Origin: Jejuia sp. UBA6058 | GTDB taxonomy: Bacteria > Bacteroidota > Bacteroidia > Flavobacteriales > Flavobacteriaceae | Reading direction: 5' to 3' | Assembly: GCA_002428965.1 (NCBI GenBank) | Contig: DIYI01000016.1 | Span: 167,638 to 231,637 of the forward strand | Length of the DNA: 64,000 bases | Shown: positions 51,131-58,748 of the stretch, in pieces | How the letters are laid out: the number at the start of each line of letters is the position of its first letter | Position numbering within the stretch: the stretch's first letter is position 1 | Notes under the pieces: generated by a model | What the model saw: only the letters and a program-made list of their open reading frames with translations | Databases searched by the model: none | What the model was told of the DNA's origin: nothing | Translations under genes and position numbers: made by a program

Positions 51131-51156
51131 GACGAGGTTTTTGTGACTAAGGTTAC
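51131..51156 (-). promoter_or_regulatory. ECF-type promoter of the sigma factor gene
   Basis: On the minus strand GTAACC (51151-51156) and CGTC (51131-51134) are separated by 16 bp, the classic ECF -35/-10 layout. The ATG at 51120 is 10 bp downstream of CGTC, implying a nearly leaderless mRNA. The same arrangement occurs divergently at 51188-51213. Confidence 0.7.
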
Positions 51157-51187
51157 AGTTAAATAAAAAAAATATTTTGAAGAAAGT

Positions 51188-51213
51188 GTAACCATCATTA
51201 AAAAGTTGTCGTC
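51188..51213 (+). promoter_or_regulatory. ECF-type promoter of the divergent DUF6249-like gene
   Basis: On the plus strand GTAACC (51188-51193), exactly 16 bp, then CGTC (51210-51213), identical in elements and spacing to the sigma gene promoter on the opposite strand. The start codon of the downstream gene is 47 bp beyond. Confidence 0.68.
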
Positions 51214-51259
51214 ATAAGCTATGAACGTATTAAAAATAATCAATTAAAAACAAACAGTT

Positions 51260-51607
51260 ATGGGATCAGAATTAATAATTATACCAGTAATTTTTGCAGC
51301 AATCTTCGGTGTATTCTATTTGTATTTTTCTACTAGAAATAAAGAGAGATTAGCTCTTATTGAAAAGGGTGCCGACGCTAGCATTTTTGTAAAAGGAAAA
51401 ACACAAACGGCACCAATTTGGAAAGTACTTATTTTAAATCTTGCCCTACTATTAATGGGCATTGGATTAGGAACACTTATTGCGACTTTGGTAGATAGCT
51501 ACACAACATTAGATAGCGACGGTATATATCCGGCAATAATTTTCTTTATGGCGGGAATTGGATTATTCGTTGGATTTAACATGACGAAAAATTTAGATAA
51601 GGAATAA
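51260..51607 (+). CDS. Small membrane protein, DUF6249-like, probable ECF target
   Basis: The protein has 115 residues with three hydrophobic helices: 4-24 (ELIIIPVIFAAIFGVFYLYF), 54-78 (VLILNLALLLMGIGLGTLIA) and 88-106 (IYPAIIFFMAGIGLFVGFN). The loop RNKERLALIEKGADASIF is the conserved motif of this Bacteroidota family. It is divergent from the ECF sigma factor and shares an identical promoter architecture, so it probably belongs to the same envelope stress response. A terminator follows at 51631-51664. Confidence 0.7.
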   Translation: MGSELIIIPVIFAAIFGVFYLYFSTRNKERLALIEKGADASIFVKGKTQTAPIWKVLILNLALLLMGIGLGTLIATLVDSYTTLDSDGIYPAIIFFMAGIGLFVGFNMTKNLDKE

Positions 51608-51630
51608 GACCAAAGCCAAAATTAAACTTA

Positions 51631-51664
51631 AAAACTACTTTCAATCTCCCGAAAGTAGTTTTTT
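51631..51664. terminator. Bidirectional terminator between the DUF6249-like gene and vanX-like gene
   Basis: AAAACTACTTTC (51631-51642) pairs with GAAAGTAGTTTT (51651-51662) over an 8-nt loop, with T-runs on both strands. It serves the converging genes ending at 51607 and 51663. Confidence 0.88.
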
Positions 51665-52340
51665 ATTCTATGGGAAAATCAAAATAGGTATTAGGATATG
51701 GTTCATCCCTGAGCGTAAAATGCCACCATTCCTTTGGGTAATTCTTAAATCCATTGTTAAGCATAATACTTTGCAGCAAATTCCTGTTTTTTTTCTGTGT
51801 TTCCGAGATATCACTATAGCTGACCCAAGAGGCTGTTCCAAAAAAGTCGAAATTACTGCCCATATCTAACTCTTTTTTGGTAGTTAAGTCAATGAGAGTA
51901 ACATCCACAGTACTGCCTTTTGTATGTCCAGATCTGTAAGCTATATAATCCTCTTTAAAAAGATTAGTCTTTTTTACATCCGGATAAAAGCGATGTTTAT
52001 TTATGGTATCATTTAAATCGTTAGCCCATTCTACAAAATTATCAACGGCTCGTTGTGGTCTATATCCATCAAAAACTTTCAAGCCAAAGCCCTGAATTTT
52101 TAAGATGCCTTGAATTTTCTTTAAAGCTTCAACAGTTTCTTCAGTGAGAATTAAACAATTATTATTGTAACCCTTAACTGGTTTACCCATAAAATTATTG
52201 TGAGTACAATAACGTAATTCTACCTCTAAACTTGGTATAGCATCTTTGGCATATACAAAACCCTCGGGCAATTGGGCATGCAGAGCGCCAAAAACAAGAA
52301 GCCATAAAAAAGTTAGTCCAGACTTCATATTATGATTCAT
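51663..52340 (-). CDS. D-alanyl-D-alanine dipeptidase, VanX/DdpX family, secreted
   Basis: The protein has 225 residues (221 if started at M5, 52328). A signal peptide (KSGLTFLWLLVFGALHAQ) indicates a periplasmic enzyme. Zinc ligands of the M15D family are all present with the VanX spacing: H139 and D146 (SGHTKGSTVDVTLID), H207 with catalytic E204 (YPKEWWHFTL), and the substrate Arg in FDGYRPQRA. It cleaves D-Ala-D-Ala. Alone, without VanH or VanA partners, it is more likely a cell-wall recycling enzyme than a vancomycin resistance gene. Confidence 0.87.
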   Translation of the reverse strand: MNHNMKSGLTFLWLLVFGALHAQLPEGFVYAKDAIPSLEVELRYCTHNNFMGKPVKGYNNNCLILTEETVEALKKIQGILKIQGFGLKVFDGYRPQRAVDNFVEWANDLNDTINKHRFYPDVKKTNLFKEDYIAYRSGHTKGSTVDVTLIDLTTKKELDMGSNFDFFGTASWVSYSDISETQKKNRNLLQSIMLNNGFKNYPKEWWHFTLRDEPYPNTYFDFPIE

Positions 52341-52365
52341 TTATGCTAATTTAGAAAATAAAACC

Positions 52366-52995
52366 ATGCGCCTCTCTAATGCCGAAACTTTAAATTTAAA
52401 GGATGCTGATGTAGTTTATTACCCTAATTTTTTTAGCACAATAGAAGCGGATCAATATTTTGAGAATCTTTTAAATAATATTGATTGGCGACAAGATAAA
52501 ATAAAAGTATTTGGTAAAGTTTATGATCAACCAAGGTTAACTGCATTTTTTGGAAATAATAATAAACCCTATTCTTACAGCAGCATTACCATGTATCCAA
52601 TGTTTTTTGATGGCGCTATATTGAGTATAAAGCAAAAAATAGAAAGTGAACTAAAGGTTGAATTTACAAGTTGTCTGGCAAACTTATATCGAAATGGAAA
52701 AGACAGTAATGGTTGGCATGCAGATGATGAAAAAGAACTTGGAAAACATCCTGTAATTGCATCTGTTACCTTAGGGCAAGAACGCTTCTTTCATTTTAAG
52801 CATAAAAAAGATAGATCTTTAAAGCATAAAATCTTACTAAATCATGGAAGTTTGTTATTTATGAAAGGTACGACGCAAGAGCACTGGTTACATCAAATAC
52901 CAAAAACTTCAAAACCGGTAAAACCCAGAATTAACCTAACCTTTCGGATTATTCCACAAAAAAACCGAGTTCCCTCAAACTCGGTTCTTTCTTAA
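52366..52995 (+). CDS. alkB: AlkB-like 2-oxoglutarate/Fe(II)-dependent dioxygenase
   Basis: The protein has 209 residues. The iron ligands H118 and D120 lie in NGWHADDEKEL and the third His, H176, in EHWLHQIPK. The 2-oxoglutarate-binding Arg lies in KPRINLTFR. TSCLANLYRNGKD and SVTLGQERFFHFKHK match the ALKBH2/3-like group, which removes methyl groups from alkylated bases in DNA or RNA. The last residues (about NRVPSNSVLS) are encoded by a terminator-like hairpin at 52963-52986 that overlaps the end of the gene. Confidence 0.9.
   Translation: MRLSNAETLNLKDADVVYYPNFFSTIEADQYFENLLNNIDWRQDKIKVFGKVYDQPRLTAFFGNNNKPYSYSSITMYPMFFDGAILSIKQKIESELKVEFTSCLANLYRNGKDSNGWHADDEKELGKHPVIASVTLGQERFFHFKHKKDRSLKHKILLNHGSLLFMKGTTQEHWLHQIPKTSKPVKPRINLTFRIIPQKNRVPSNSVLS
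52963..52986 (+). terminator. Terminator hairpin overlapping the 3' end of alkB
   Basis: AACCGAGTT (52963-52971) pairs perfectly with AACTCGGTT (52978-52986) over a 6-nt loop, followed by the T-rich sequence CTTTC. The alkB stop codon at 52993-52995 comes after it, so the hairpin is translated. Confidence 0.65.
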
Positions 52996-53235
52996 TTTGC
53001 TTTTATATTATGTGCTAGATTTGGGGTCTCCACATCAACAACATAATGCAAATATTAATTAATTAATCCATTGAACTAAAAAGTATGTTATTTAGTACAC
53101 GTCAAATATAAAAACCGATTTCAATTAACACGTTTAAAAACACAATAAATCGATGAAATACATATTTTTTTAACACTATTCGTCGATACACAACTTATTA
53201 TCGATGAAATACATATTTATATAAAATAGAAAACT

Positions 53236-53266
53236 AAAAAAAGCACCCTAAAAAGGATGCTTTTTT
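53236..53266. terminator. Orphan terminator hairpin
   Basis: AAAAAAGCA pairs with TGCTTTTTT, with an inner CC/GG pair and an A-rich loop, in the sequence AAAAAAGCACCCTAAAAAGG followed by ATGCTTTTTT. It has T-runs on both strands. No gene ends just upstream on either strand. Confidence 0.65.
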
Positions 53267-53489
53267 ACTAACTAACCAACCAAAATATGAAGTTACAATT
53301 CTAAAAGTTTAAAGTAACCACTCAATAAACTTATTATTTGAAGTGTAACACTAACTAAATATCAACATGTGTGCCAAACTTTAAATCAATGCATTTTTTT
53401 ATTTTATAACGTAGCAGTTGTATATTCAGCTTCTTCAAAGACTTGATTAAAATTATTGAAAGCTATTGGTATATTCCTATTAATTATAT

Positions 53490-53497
53490 GATATTTG
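53490..53497 (+). promoter_or_regulatory. -7 box of the DUF4369 lipoprotein gene
   Basis: GATATTTG at 53490-53497 matches TAnnTTTG with one mismatch, 20 bp before the start codon. Confidence 0.4.
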
Positions 53498-53517
53498 CGC
53501 ACTAACCTTATAAAGGA

Positions 53518-54210
53518 ATGAAAAAAATAATTCTACTTTTTGTCATAGTAATTGGTTTTGGATGTGCCGAAAAACCAAAGGATTTAATTGTAAAAACAAA
53601 TATTAAAGGCCTTAAAAAAGGTGTGGTTTACTTACAACGTAATAACGATACTACTTTAATTACAGTAGACTCGGTCGTTGTAAATGGAGAATCATCTTTT
53701 GAGCTTTATAGTGACTTAAAGGAACCAGATATGTTTTTCCTACTTTTAGACAAAAATTCTAATAGAGAGGATAGGATATCGTTTTTTGCAGATAAAGGAA
53801 TAACAGAAATCAATAGCTCGCTAAAATATTTTGTTGCTGATGCTGAAATTAAAGGAGCAAAACAGCAAGAAACGCTGCAAGAATATCAGAAATTAATGGA
53901 TCGTTTGAAAAGTAGAAATCTAGACCTAATTAAAGAAAGTTTTGAGGCTCAAAAAGAAGGAGACACAGCTTTATTTAAAAATATTCAAATTAAACAAGAC
54001 AACCTTATTAAAAACAGATATTTTCAAACGGTTAATTTTGCGATAAATCACCCTGATAGTGAAGTGTCCCCATATATTGCGCTTTCTGAAATATATGACG
54101 CTAACACAAATCTATTGGATACTATTTATGCATCTCTAACTCCTAAAATAAAGAATTCCAAATACGGTAAAGAATTGGAAAAATTCTTAGCCAAACGTAA
54201 AGAAGAATAA
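53518..54210 (+). CDS. DUF4369-domain lipoprotein
   Basis: The protein has 230 residues with a lipoprotein signal (VIGFGC, C16). The N-terminal half is a DUF4369 beta-domain (IKGLKKGVVYLQRNNDTTLITVDSVVVNG, FADKGITEINSS). In related proteins this domain precedes a thioredoxin-like AhpC/TSA domain. Here the thioredoxin part is absent and replaced by a helical region rich in Lys and Glu. It is probably an outer- or inner-membrane-anchored periplasmic protein of unknown role. A strong terminator follows. Confidence 0.75.
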   Translation: MKKIILLFVIVIGFGCAEKPKDLIVKTNIKGLKKGVVYLQRNNDTTLITVDSVVVNGESSFELYSDLKEPDMFFLLLDKNSNREDRISFFADKGITEINSSLKYFVADAEIKGAKQQETLQEYQKLMDRLKSRNLDLIKESFEAQKEGDTALFKNIQIKQDNLIKNRYFQTVNFAINHPDSEVSPYIALSEIYDANTNLLDTIYASLTPKIKNSKYGKELEKFLAKRKEE

Positions 54211-54214
54211 AAAC

Positions 54215-54251
54215 AAAACGCCTCAAAGCAAATAGTTTTGAGGCGTTTTTT
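54215..54251. terminator. Terminator between the DUF4369 gene and tRNA-Thr
   Basis: AAAACGCCTCAAA (54215-54227) pairs perfectly with TTTGAGGCGTTTT (54237-54249), with a T-run. It serves the DUF4369 gene from the left and, being symmetric, also the leftward tRNA gene. Confidence 0.92.
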
Positions 54252-54252
54252 G

Positions 54253-54326
54253 AGCCGATAGAGGGACTCGAACCCACGACCTGCTGATTACAAATCAGCT
54301 GCTCTAGCCAGCTGAGCTATATCGGC
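54253..54326 (-). tRNA. tRNA-Thr (TGT anticodon)
   Basis: The gene is 74 nt on the minus strand. The acceptor stem is GCCGATA/TATCGGC, and the D-arm region is TAGCTCAGCTGGCTAGAGCA. The anticodon stem GCTGA/TCAGC has loop TTTGTAA, giving anticodon TGT. The T-arm is GTGGGTTCGAGTCCC. The discriminator base is T and CCA is not encoded. Base pairing is complete in all arms. Confidence 0.96.
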
Positions 54327-54384
54327 GTAAAGATGGCTCAAATATAACTTTTACAGTTAAACTAGCTACCTATCTGTTTAAAAA

Positions 54385-54654
54385 TTATCCTAGATTATTT
54401 ATTTTCTCAATAAGAGCTTTACCTCGCTCTTCCAACTCGGCGTTTATTGCTTTGAAGTATGCTTTTTTATTTTCTATATCTTTTTTATTCACTTTAGCAA
54501 TTAATTCGTCAAATGTTTCAATTGCCTCATCAATAATGGCTTCACTTTGTTTGGTGTCTTTGCTAGTATTTTCTATTTCCCATACATATACGGCCTCTAT
54601 AATATCGCCCAATACAAAATTGATGTCTTTTTTTAAGTCTCTAACACTTGCCAT
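54385..54654 (-). CDS. Small helical protein, conserved hypothetical
   Basis: This 89-residue cytoplasmic protein is almost entirely alpha-helical and acidic/Lys-rich: MASVRDLKKDINFVLGDIIE, then two predicted amphipathic helices, ending ERGKALIEKINNLG. I recognise the N-terminal pattern as recurring in Flavobacteriaceae, but no function is known. It stands alone between tRNA-Thr and manA. There is no signal peptide. Confidence 0.65.
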   Translation of the reverse strand: MASVRDLKKDINFVLGDIIEAVYVWEIENTSKDTKQSEAIIDEAIETFDELIAKVNKKDIENKKAYFKAINAELEERGKALIEKINNLG

Positions 54655-54749
54655 TGTTTCCCATTTTATTTTATCTAAAATACTTAATTTATAAACACTA
54701 CTATTCTTATAGTTATGTGAGTAATAAACTATTTATTAACATTTGTGTA

Positions 54750-55712
54750 TTACACAAATACCTCAAGTAGTTTGGCATCTTTAGCCTGAATACTATAGGT
54801 TTTTATTGCAGCAGGAAGTAGGATTGTTTCTCCTTTTTTTACTGTTTCATTATATCCATTCGAAGAAAATTGTGCTTCACCATCAACACACATATAAATA
54901 AAGAACGAATCCTTATCATTTTGTTTCTTAAGTGTTTCGGTAACATGTAGATAACTTGTATCAAAGTATGGACAACATACCATACCATTAGATTTATTTT
55001 CATCTTTTGAATAATGTACTCTAAAATTATCAGGCATGTTAAAATCTATCGCATCAATAGCCAAATCGTTGTGAAGTTCGCGTTCATTTCCCTGATCATC
55101 TACCCTATCCCAATCATAAACCCTATAGGTAATATCACTTGTTTGTTGAATTTCGGCAACCATAACTCCCGCTCCTATGGCGTGCACGCGACCTACTTCA
55201 ATAAAATAAGTATCTCCTGTTTTTACCTTATCAAAATTCAAAATTTCAGTAAGTGTTTTATCCTCAAGATGCTTTAGGTATTTGTCTGGAGTTACTTCTT
55301 GATTAAAACCAACAATTAAGTTAGCATCGTCATCGGCTTGAAACACATACCACATTTCCGTTTTACCAAAGGAGTTATGTCGTTTTGCTGCTAACTCATC
55401 ATTTGGATGCAATTGAATTGACAAATCTTGTTTTGCATCAATAAATTTGATTAGTAACGGAAACTTATTACCGAAAACCTTATAGTTTTTTTCACCTAAA
55501 AGATCGCTTTTATATTCCTCTAATAAATACTTAAGAGATTTTCCTTTTAAACTTCCATTTGCGACAATTGAAGTATCACCTTCAACATCACTCAATTCCC
55601 AACTCTCGCCAATATTTGGTAAATCGGACTCTTTATTAAGTATGGTTTTAAGCTTCTGTCCTCCCCATATTTTGTCTTTTAAAATAGGGGTGAATTTTAA
55701 GGGGTATAACAT
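54750..55712 (-). CDS. manA: Mannose-6-phosphate isomerase, class I
   Basis: This 320-residue zinc-dependent cupin-fold isomerase interconverts mannose 6-phosphate and fructose 6-phosphate. The zinc and active-site segments are LSIQLHPNDELAAKRH and GKTEMWYVFQ, followed by YFIEVGRVHAIGAGVMVAEIQQTSDITYRVYDW. It starts with LKFTPILKDKIWGGQKLK, typical of the ManA/CsaA group. It is the third gene of the idi-queD-manA operon, 9 bp after queD. It supplies GDP-mannose precursors for surface polysaccharide or mannose use. Confidence 0.93.
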   Translation of the reverse strand: MLYPLKFTPILKDKIWGGQKLKTILNKESDLPNIGESWELSDVEGDTSIVANGSLKGKSLKYLLEEYKSDLLGEKNYKVFGNKFPLLIKFIDAKQDLSIQLHPNDELAAKRHNSFGKTEMWYVFQADDDANLIVGFNQEVTPDKYLKHLEDKTLTEILNFDKVKTGDTYFIEVGRVHAIGAGVMVAEIQQTSDITYRVYDWDRVDDQGNERELHNDLAIDAIDFNMPDNFRVHYSKDENKSNGMVCCPYFDTSYLHVTETLKKQNDKDSFFIYMCVDGEAQFSSNGYNETVKKGETILLPAAIKTYSIQAKDAKLLEVFV

Positions 55713-55721
55713 AGTTAAGTA

Positions 55722-56132
55722 TTATTTGCCTGTAAAAGTAACAAAGTTACGCGGTGTTTCATAAAGTGTAATCTCTAATTCTAATTCCCTTTTAAGTTTT
55801 GGCTTAATTTTATTATAAATTACCACCGCAATGTTTTCTGCGGTAGGGTTTAATTCTTTGAATTCTGGAACTTCTATATTTAAATTTTTATGATCAAAAG
55901 CGTCTTCAACTTCACTTCTAATAATATCCTTTAGAATTTTCATATCTATAACATAGCCCGTTTGGGGATCAATTTCACCAGTAACACTAACTATAAGTTC
56001 GTAGTTATGACCATGGTAATGTGGATTATTACACTTACCAAAAGTGGCTTCATTTTCCTCAAAACTCCAGTCTTGCCTATATAATCTATGCGCTGCATTA
56101 AAATGAGCCTTTCTACTAACTTTTACTTTCAT
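55722..56132 (-). CDS. queD: 6-pyruvoyl-tetrahydropterin synthase / 6-carboxytetrahydropterin synthase family
   Basis: The protein has 136 residues. Zinc ligands are H15 (FNAAHRL), H40 and H42 (NPHYHGHNYEL). Catalytic Cys34 is in FGKCNNPHYHG. DHKNLN and TAENIAVVIYN carry the remaining signature residues, and the C-terminal LYETPRNFVTF Glu binds the pterin. The family makes either 6-carboxytetrahydropterin (queuosine pathway) or 6-pyruvoyltetrahydropterin; the bacterial default is QueD. It overlaps idi by 4 bp (ATGA). Confidence 0.88.
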   Translation of the reverse strand: MKVKVSRKAHFNAAHRLYRQDWSFEENEATFGKCNNPHYHGHNYELIVSVTGEIDPQTGYVIDMKILKDIIRSEVEDAFDHKNLNIEVPEFKELNPTAENIAVVIYNKIKPKLKRELELEITLYETPRNFVTFTGK

Positions 56133-56653
56133 GATTTGATATTTATGTGTTCGTAGAATTTATCAAAAATAACTTTAAACCACGCTGTATAATTTTCAGG
56201 ATTTAGAGTTATATCAGCTTTTATCTCTTCTAAGGGCATCCATTTCCAATCGGCAACTTCGTCAGTATTAATTTTTGGAGAACCATTAAAGTTTCCCAAT
56301 AATACGTGATCGTATTCATGCTCAGTTAAACCATTATCAAAAGGTGCTTTATACATAAACGAAATAGATTCCTTCAAATCTACAACAAAACCCATTTCCT
56401 CTTTTAATCTACGTTTTCCAGCTTCTATATTACCTTCGCCATCTCTTTGATGACTGCAACATGTATTTGTCCATAAGCCAGGAGAGTGGTATTTTGTTAA
56501 TGCACGTTGCTGTAGCATTAATTCATTTTTGTCATTAAAAATAAATACTGAAAATGCGCGATGCAATACAGCTTTTTCATGAGCCTCCATTTTAGGCATT
56601 AAACCTATTTGCTCATCTTGTTCGTTAACAAGAATTACTTTTTCTTCTTCCAT
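56129..56653 (-). CDS. idi: Isopentenyl-diphosphate delta-isomerase, type I (Nudix)
   Basis: The enzyme has 174 residues. The Nudix-fold signatures of IDI-1 are present: HRAFSVFIFNDKNELMLQQR, LWTNTCCSHQRDGE with the catalytic Cys, AGKRRLKEEMGF, and EHEYDHVLLG with the catalytic Glu region. It interconverts IPP and DMAPP for isoprenoid synthesis. It is first in the operon with queD and manA. A minus-strand TATTTTTG -7 box at 56661-56668 lies 7 bp ahead of the ATG, predicting a nearly leaderless mRNA. Confidence 0.93.
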   Translation of the reverse strand: MEEEKVILVNEQDEQIGLMPKMEAHEKAVLHRAFSVFIFNDKNELMLQQRALTKYHSPGLWTNTCCSHQRDGEGNIEAGKRRLKEEMGFVVDLKESISFMYKAPFDNGLTEHEYDHVLLGNFNGSPKINTDEVADWKWMPLEEIKADITLNPENYTAWFKVIFDKFYEHINIKS

Positions 56654-56660
56654 AGAATTG

Positions 56661-56668
56661 CAAAAATA
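56661..56668 (-). promoter_or_regulatory. -7 box of the idi-queD-manA operon
   Basis: On the minus strand TATTTTTG matches TAnnTTTG. It is only 7 bp from the idi start codon. No -33 TTTG is seen at the ideal position. Confidence 0.45.
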
Positions 56669-56707
56669 CGAACAATATTATTCCTTAATGTTAATATAAT
56701 TCAAAAT

Positions 56708-56739
56708 AAAAAAGACTTCCAAAAAACGGAAGTCCTTTT
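56708..56739 (-). terminator. Terminator after the OmpA-family gene
   Basis: GACTTCC (56714-56720) pairs with GGAAGTC (56728-56734) across a 7-nt loop, flanked by an A-run on the left that reads as a T-run on the minus strand. It ends the leftward adhesin-SprF-OmpA unit and lies ahead of idi. Confidence 0.85.
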
Positions 56740-56763
56740 CTAATTATTGATATAATTAAATTT

Positions 56764-58746
56764 TTACATTTTAATAATTATAAATTCTGATCTTCTATTA
56801 AGCTGATGTTCTCCTTCTGAACAGCTCACACCATCTTCACAATTATTAATCAATTGGCTTTCACCATAGCCTTTTGCACTTTCAATTCTTTCTGAGGCAA
56901 TACCTTGACTCACTATATAATCTCGGGTAGATTTAGCCCTTCTATCTGAAAGATCTAAATTATACGATTTTGTGTTTCGAGAATCTGTATGAGATTCAAT
57001 TTTAATCACCATATTAGGATATTGCATCATAAGTAATACAACTTTATTGAGCTCGATAGCTGCATCGTTTCTAATGAAAGACTTATCTAAGTCAAAATAA
57101 ATGATACCAATTTTAATTTTTAACTGTCCGTTTTCTTCAACAATTAAAGTACTTAATGTTTCTAAACCTAATGGTACAATAGTTTCTCCCGTTGTTTTTG
57201 AAGTTCCAACAGGTTTATTTTGTTTGGTATATCCTGTTTTCGTTGCAACCACGGTATATTTAGTGTCGCAATTTAAGGTCGTTTTAAATAAATAATTTCC
57301 GTTTAAATCGGTTGTTGCCTTATCTAATTCCGTTCCATCGGCAGAAAGTAATAACATTTCGACATTCTCTAATCGCTCTCCTGTTAATGTGTTAGAAACA
57401 TAACCTCTAATCAACTGATCACATGAAGGTTCGGGTAATCTCACAAAAGAGTAAATATCATCATCGCCCTTGCCAGAAAGTCTGTTAGAACATACAAAAC
57501 CTTTATTTTCAGTTTCTTTAATAATGAAACCAAAATCATCTAATTCACTATTTAAAGGTGCTCCTAAGTTGATAGGTTGAGAAAAATTATCATCCTCAAT
57601 GGCACTTTGATACACATCTAATCCACCTAAACCTAAGTGTCCGTCTGATGCAAAATACAAGTTATCATCTGTAATAAAAGGAAACATTTCTCTACCATGC
57701 GTGTTGATACGTTCACCTAAATTACGAGGCGCCGAATAGCCTTCTTCTAAAATATCAACAACAAAAATATCGGTGGCTCCAATGGAACCAGGCATATCTG
57801 AAACAAAATACAATAACTTTCCATCCTTACTTACAGATGGGTGCCCAACAGAGTAGTCCTCACTATTAAAGGGCAGTTCCGTAACATTTTGCCACTCCAT
57901 TTTACCTTCCTCATCCTGTAAGATTTCGGCGGAATATAATTTTAAATGATTAGTACCTTTATTATCTCTTCCTAAATCACCATTATAATTGTTTCTGGTG
58001 AAGTATATTTTGGTTTCGTCGGGAGAAAAAGCTAGGGTAGCTTCATGATACTTTGTATTAAGCGTTTCTGAAAATTCATTTAACTTTTTTACATCTGATT
58101 CCAAGGTATTCAATACACCTAAATACATATTTAAGAACGGTTGTTCATTCCAATGATATACACGCGTGTGAAAATTAGACGAGTCTACCGCAGATGAAAA
58201 AACTAACTTATCCTTATAATACATAGGGCCAAAATCAGAATACTTTGTATTTATGGCGGTATTCTTTAAAGTAAACCTTGGCTCAATATTTAAAATATCT
58301 TCAACAGTTAACACTTCTTGATTTAACAACGGCGATCTGTTATCGGCATCTTTTGTTCTTTTAGAAAACTCCTTTAGCCATCGTTTTGCTTCCCTATATT
58401 TTCCAAGACCTTGCAAGGTATGTGCGTATCTAAAAACGTATTCGGCATCTACCTCAGGAAAATTCGATATTAATTTATCATACCAGCGGTACGCATTTTC
58501 CATATCTGTATTGAAGAAATAAGAATCTCCTGCGCGCTTTAAAAGTTTAATTTCTAGAGCATCTTTTTCATCAAACTCTTCTGTCTTCCTATCTAATTTA
58601 GAAAGCTCTTTTTCATACATTACTGATGCTTCTTTGTACCACATTCTATCAAAAAGCTTATCTGCCTTTTCAATCTGGCTTTGTGAAAATACCGCACTTA
58701 CAAAAAGTACTACTAATAGTGTAATTATAGTTTTCATAGAGCTCAT
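56764..58746 (-). CDS. OmpA-family protein with TPR and PD40 (WD40-like) repeats
   Basis: The protein has 660 residues with a signal peptide (to about VFSQ, residue 22). TPR-like helices follow (residues 25-140), then a PD40 beta-propeller region (SPDETKIYFTRNN, SKDGKLLYFVSDMPG, TDDNLYFASDGHLGLGG). Then comes a carboxypeptidase-regulatory-like domain (IRGYVSNTLTGERLENVEM), and finally an OmpA peptidoglycan-binding domain (IKIESHTDSR, YNLDLSDRRAKSTRDYI). This layout is common next to PorP/SprF genes and ties the outer membrane to the cell wall in gliding/T9SS loci. It starts 2 bp after the PorP/SprF gene ends. Confidence 0.9.
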   Translation of the reverse strand: MSSMKTIITLLVVLFVSAVFSQSQIEKADKLFDRMWYKEASVMYEKELSKLDRKTEEFDEKDALEIKLLKRAGDSYFFNTDMENAYRWYDKLISNFPEVDAEYVFRYAHTLQGLGKYREAKRWLKEFSKRTKDADNRSPLLNQEVLTVEDILNIEPRFTLKNTAINTKYSDFGPMYYKDKLVFSSAVDSSNFHTRVYHWNEQPFLNMYLGVLNTLESDVKKLNEFSETLNTKYHEATLAFSPDETKIYFTRNNYNGDLGRDNKGTNHLKLYSAEILQDEEGKMEWQNVTELPFNSEDYSVGHPSVSKDGKLLYFVSDMPGSIGATDIFVVDILEEGYSAPRNLGERINTHGREMFPFITDDNLYFASDGHLGLGGLDVYQSAIEDDNFSQPINLGAPLNSELDDFGFIIKETENKGFVCSNRLSGKGDDDIYSFVRLPEPSCDQLIRGYVSNTLTGERLENVEMLLLSADGTELDKATTDLNGNYLFKTTLNCDTKYTVVATKTGYTKQNKPVGTSKTTGETIVPLGLETLSTLIVEENGQLKIKIGIIYFDLDKSFIRNDAAIELNKVVLLMMQYPNMVIKIESHTDSRNTKSYNLDLSDRRAKSTRDYIVSQGIASERIESAKGYGESQLINNCEDGVSCSEGEHQLNRRSEFIIIKM

Positions 58747-58748
58747 AT

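Larger units (their letters stand above)
52996..53517. other. 522-bp gap with 19-bp direct repeat and orphan terminator
   Basis: No ORF of convincing quality is present. A 19-bp direct repeat, ATCGATGAAATACATATTT, lies at 53149-53167 and 53200-53218. A terminator-like hairpin follows at 53236-53266. This is a terminator without an upstream gene, so the stretch 53000-53235 may encode a small RNA or be a gene remnant. The right end holds the promoter of the DUF4369 gene. Confidence 0.45.

Noticed and set aside
51121..51243. Longer ECF sigma factor reading frame
   Set aside because: The added N-terminus covers both divergent ECF promoters; MTITDD at 51120 is the typical ECF start.
51663..52340. 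Vancomycin resistance gene
   Set aside because: VanX-like catalytic residues are present, but there are no vanH/vanA neighbours; Gram-negative VanX/DdpX homologues usually serve dipeptide or cell-wall recycling.
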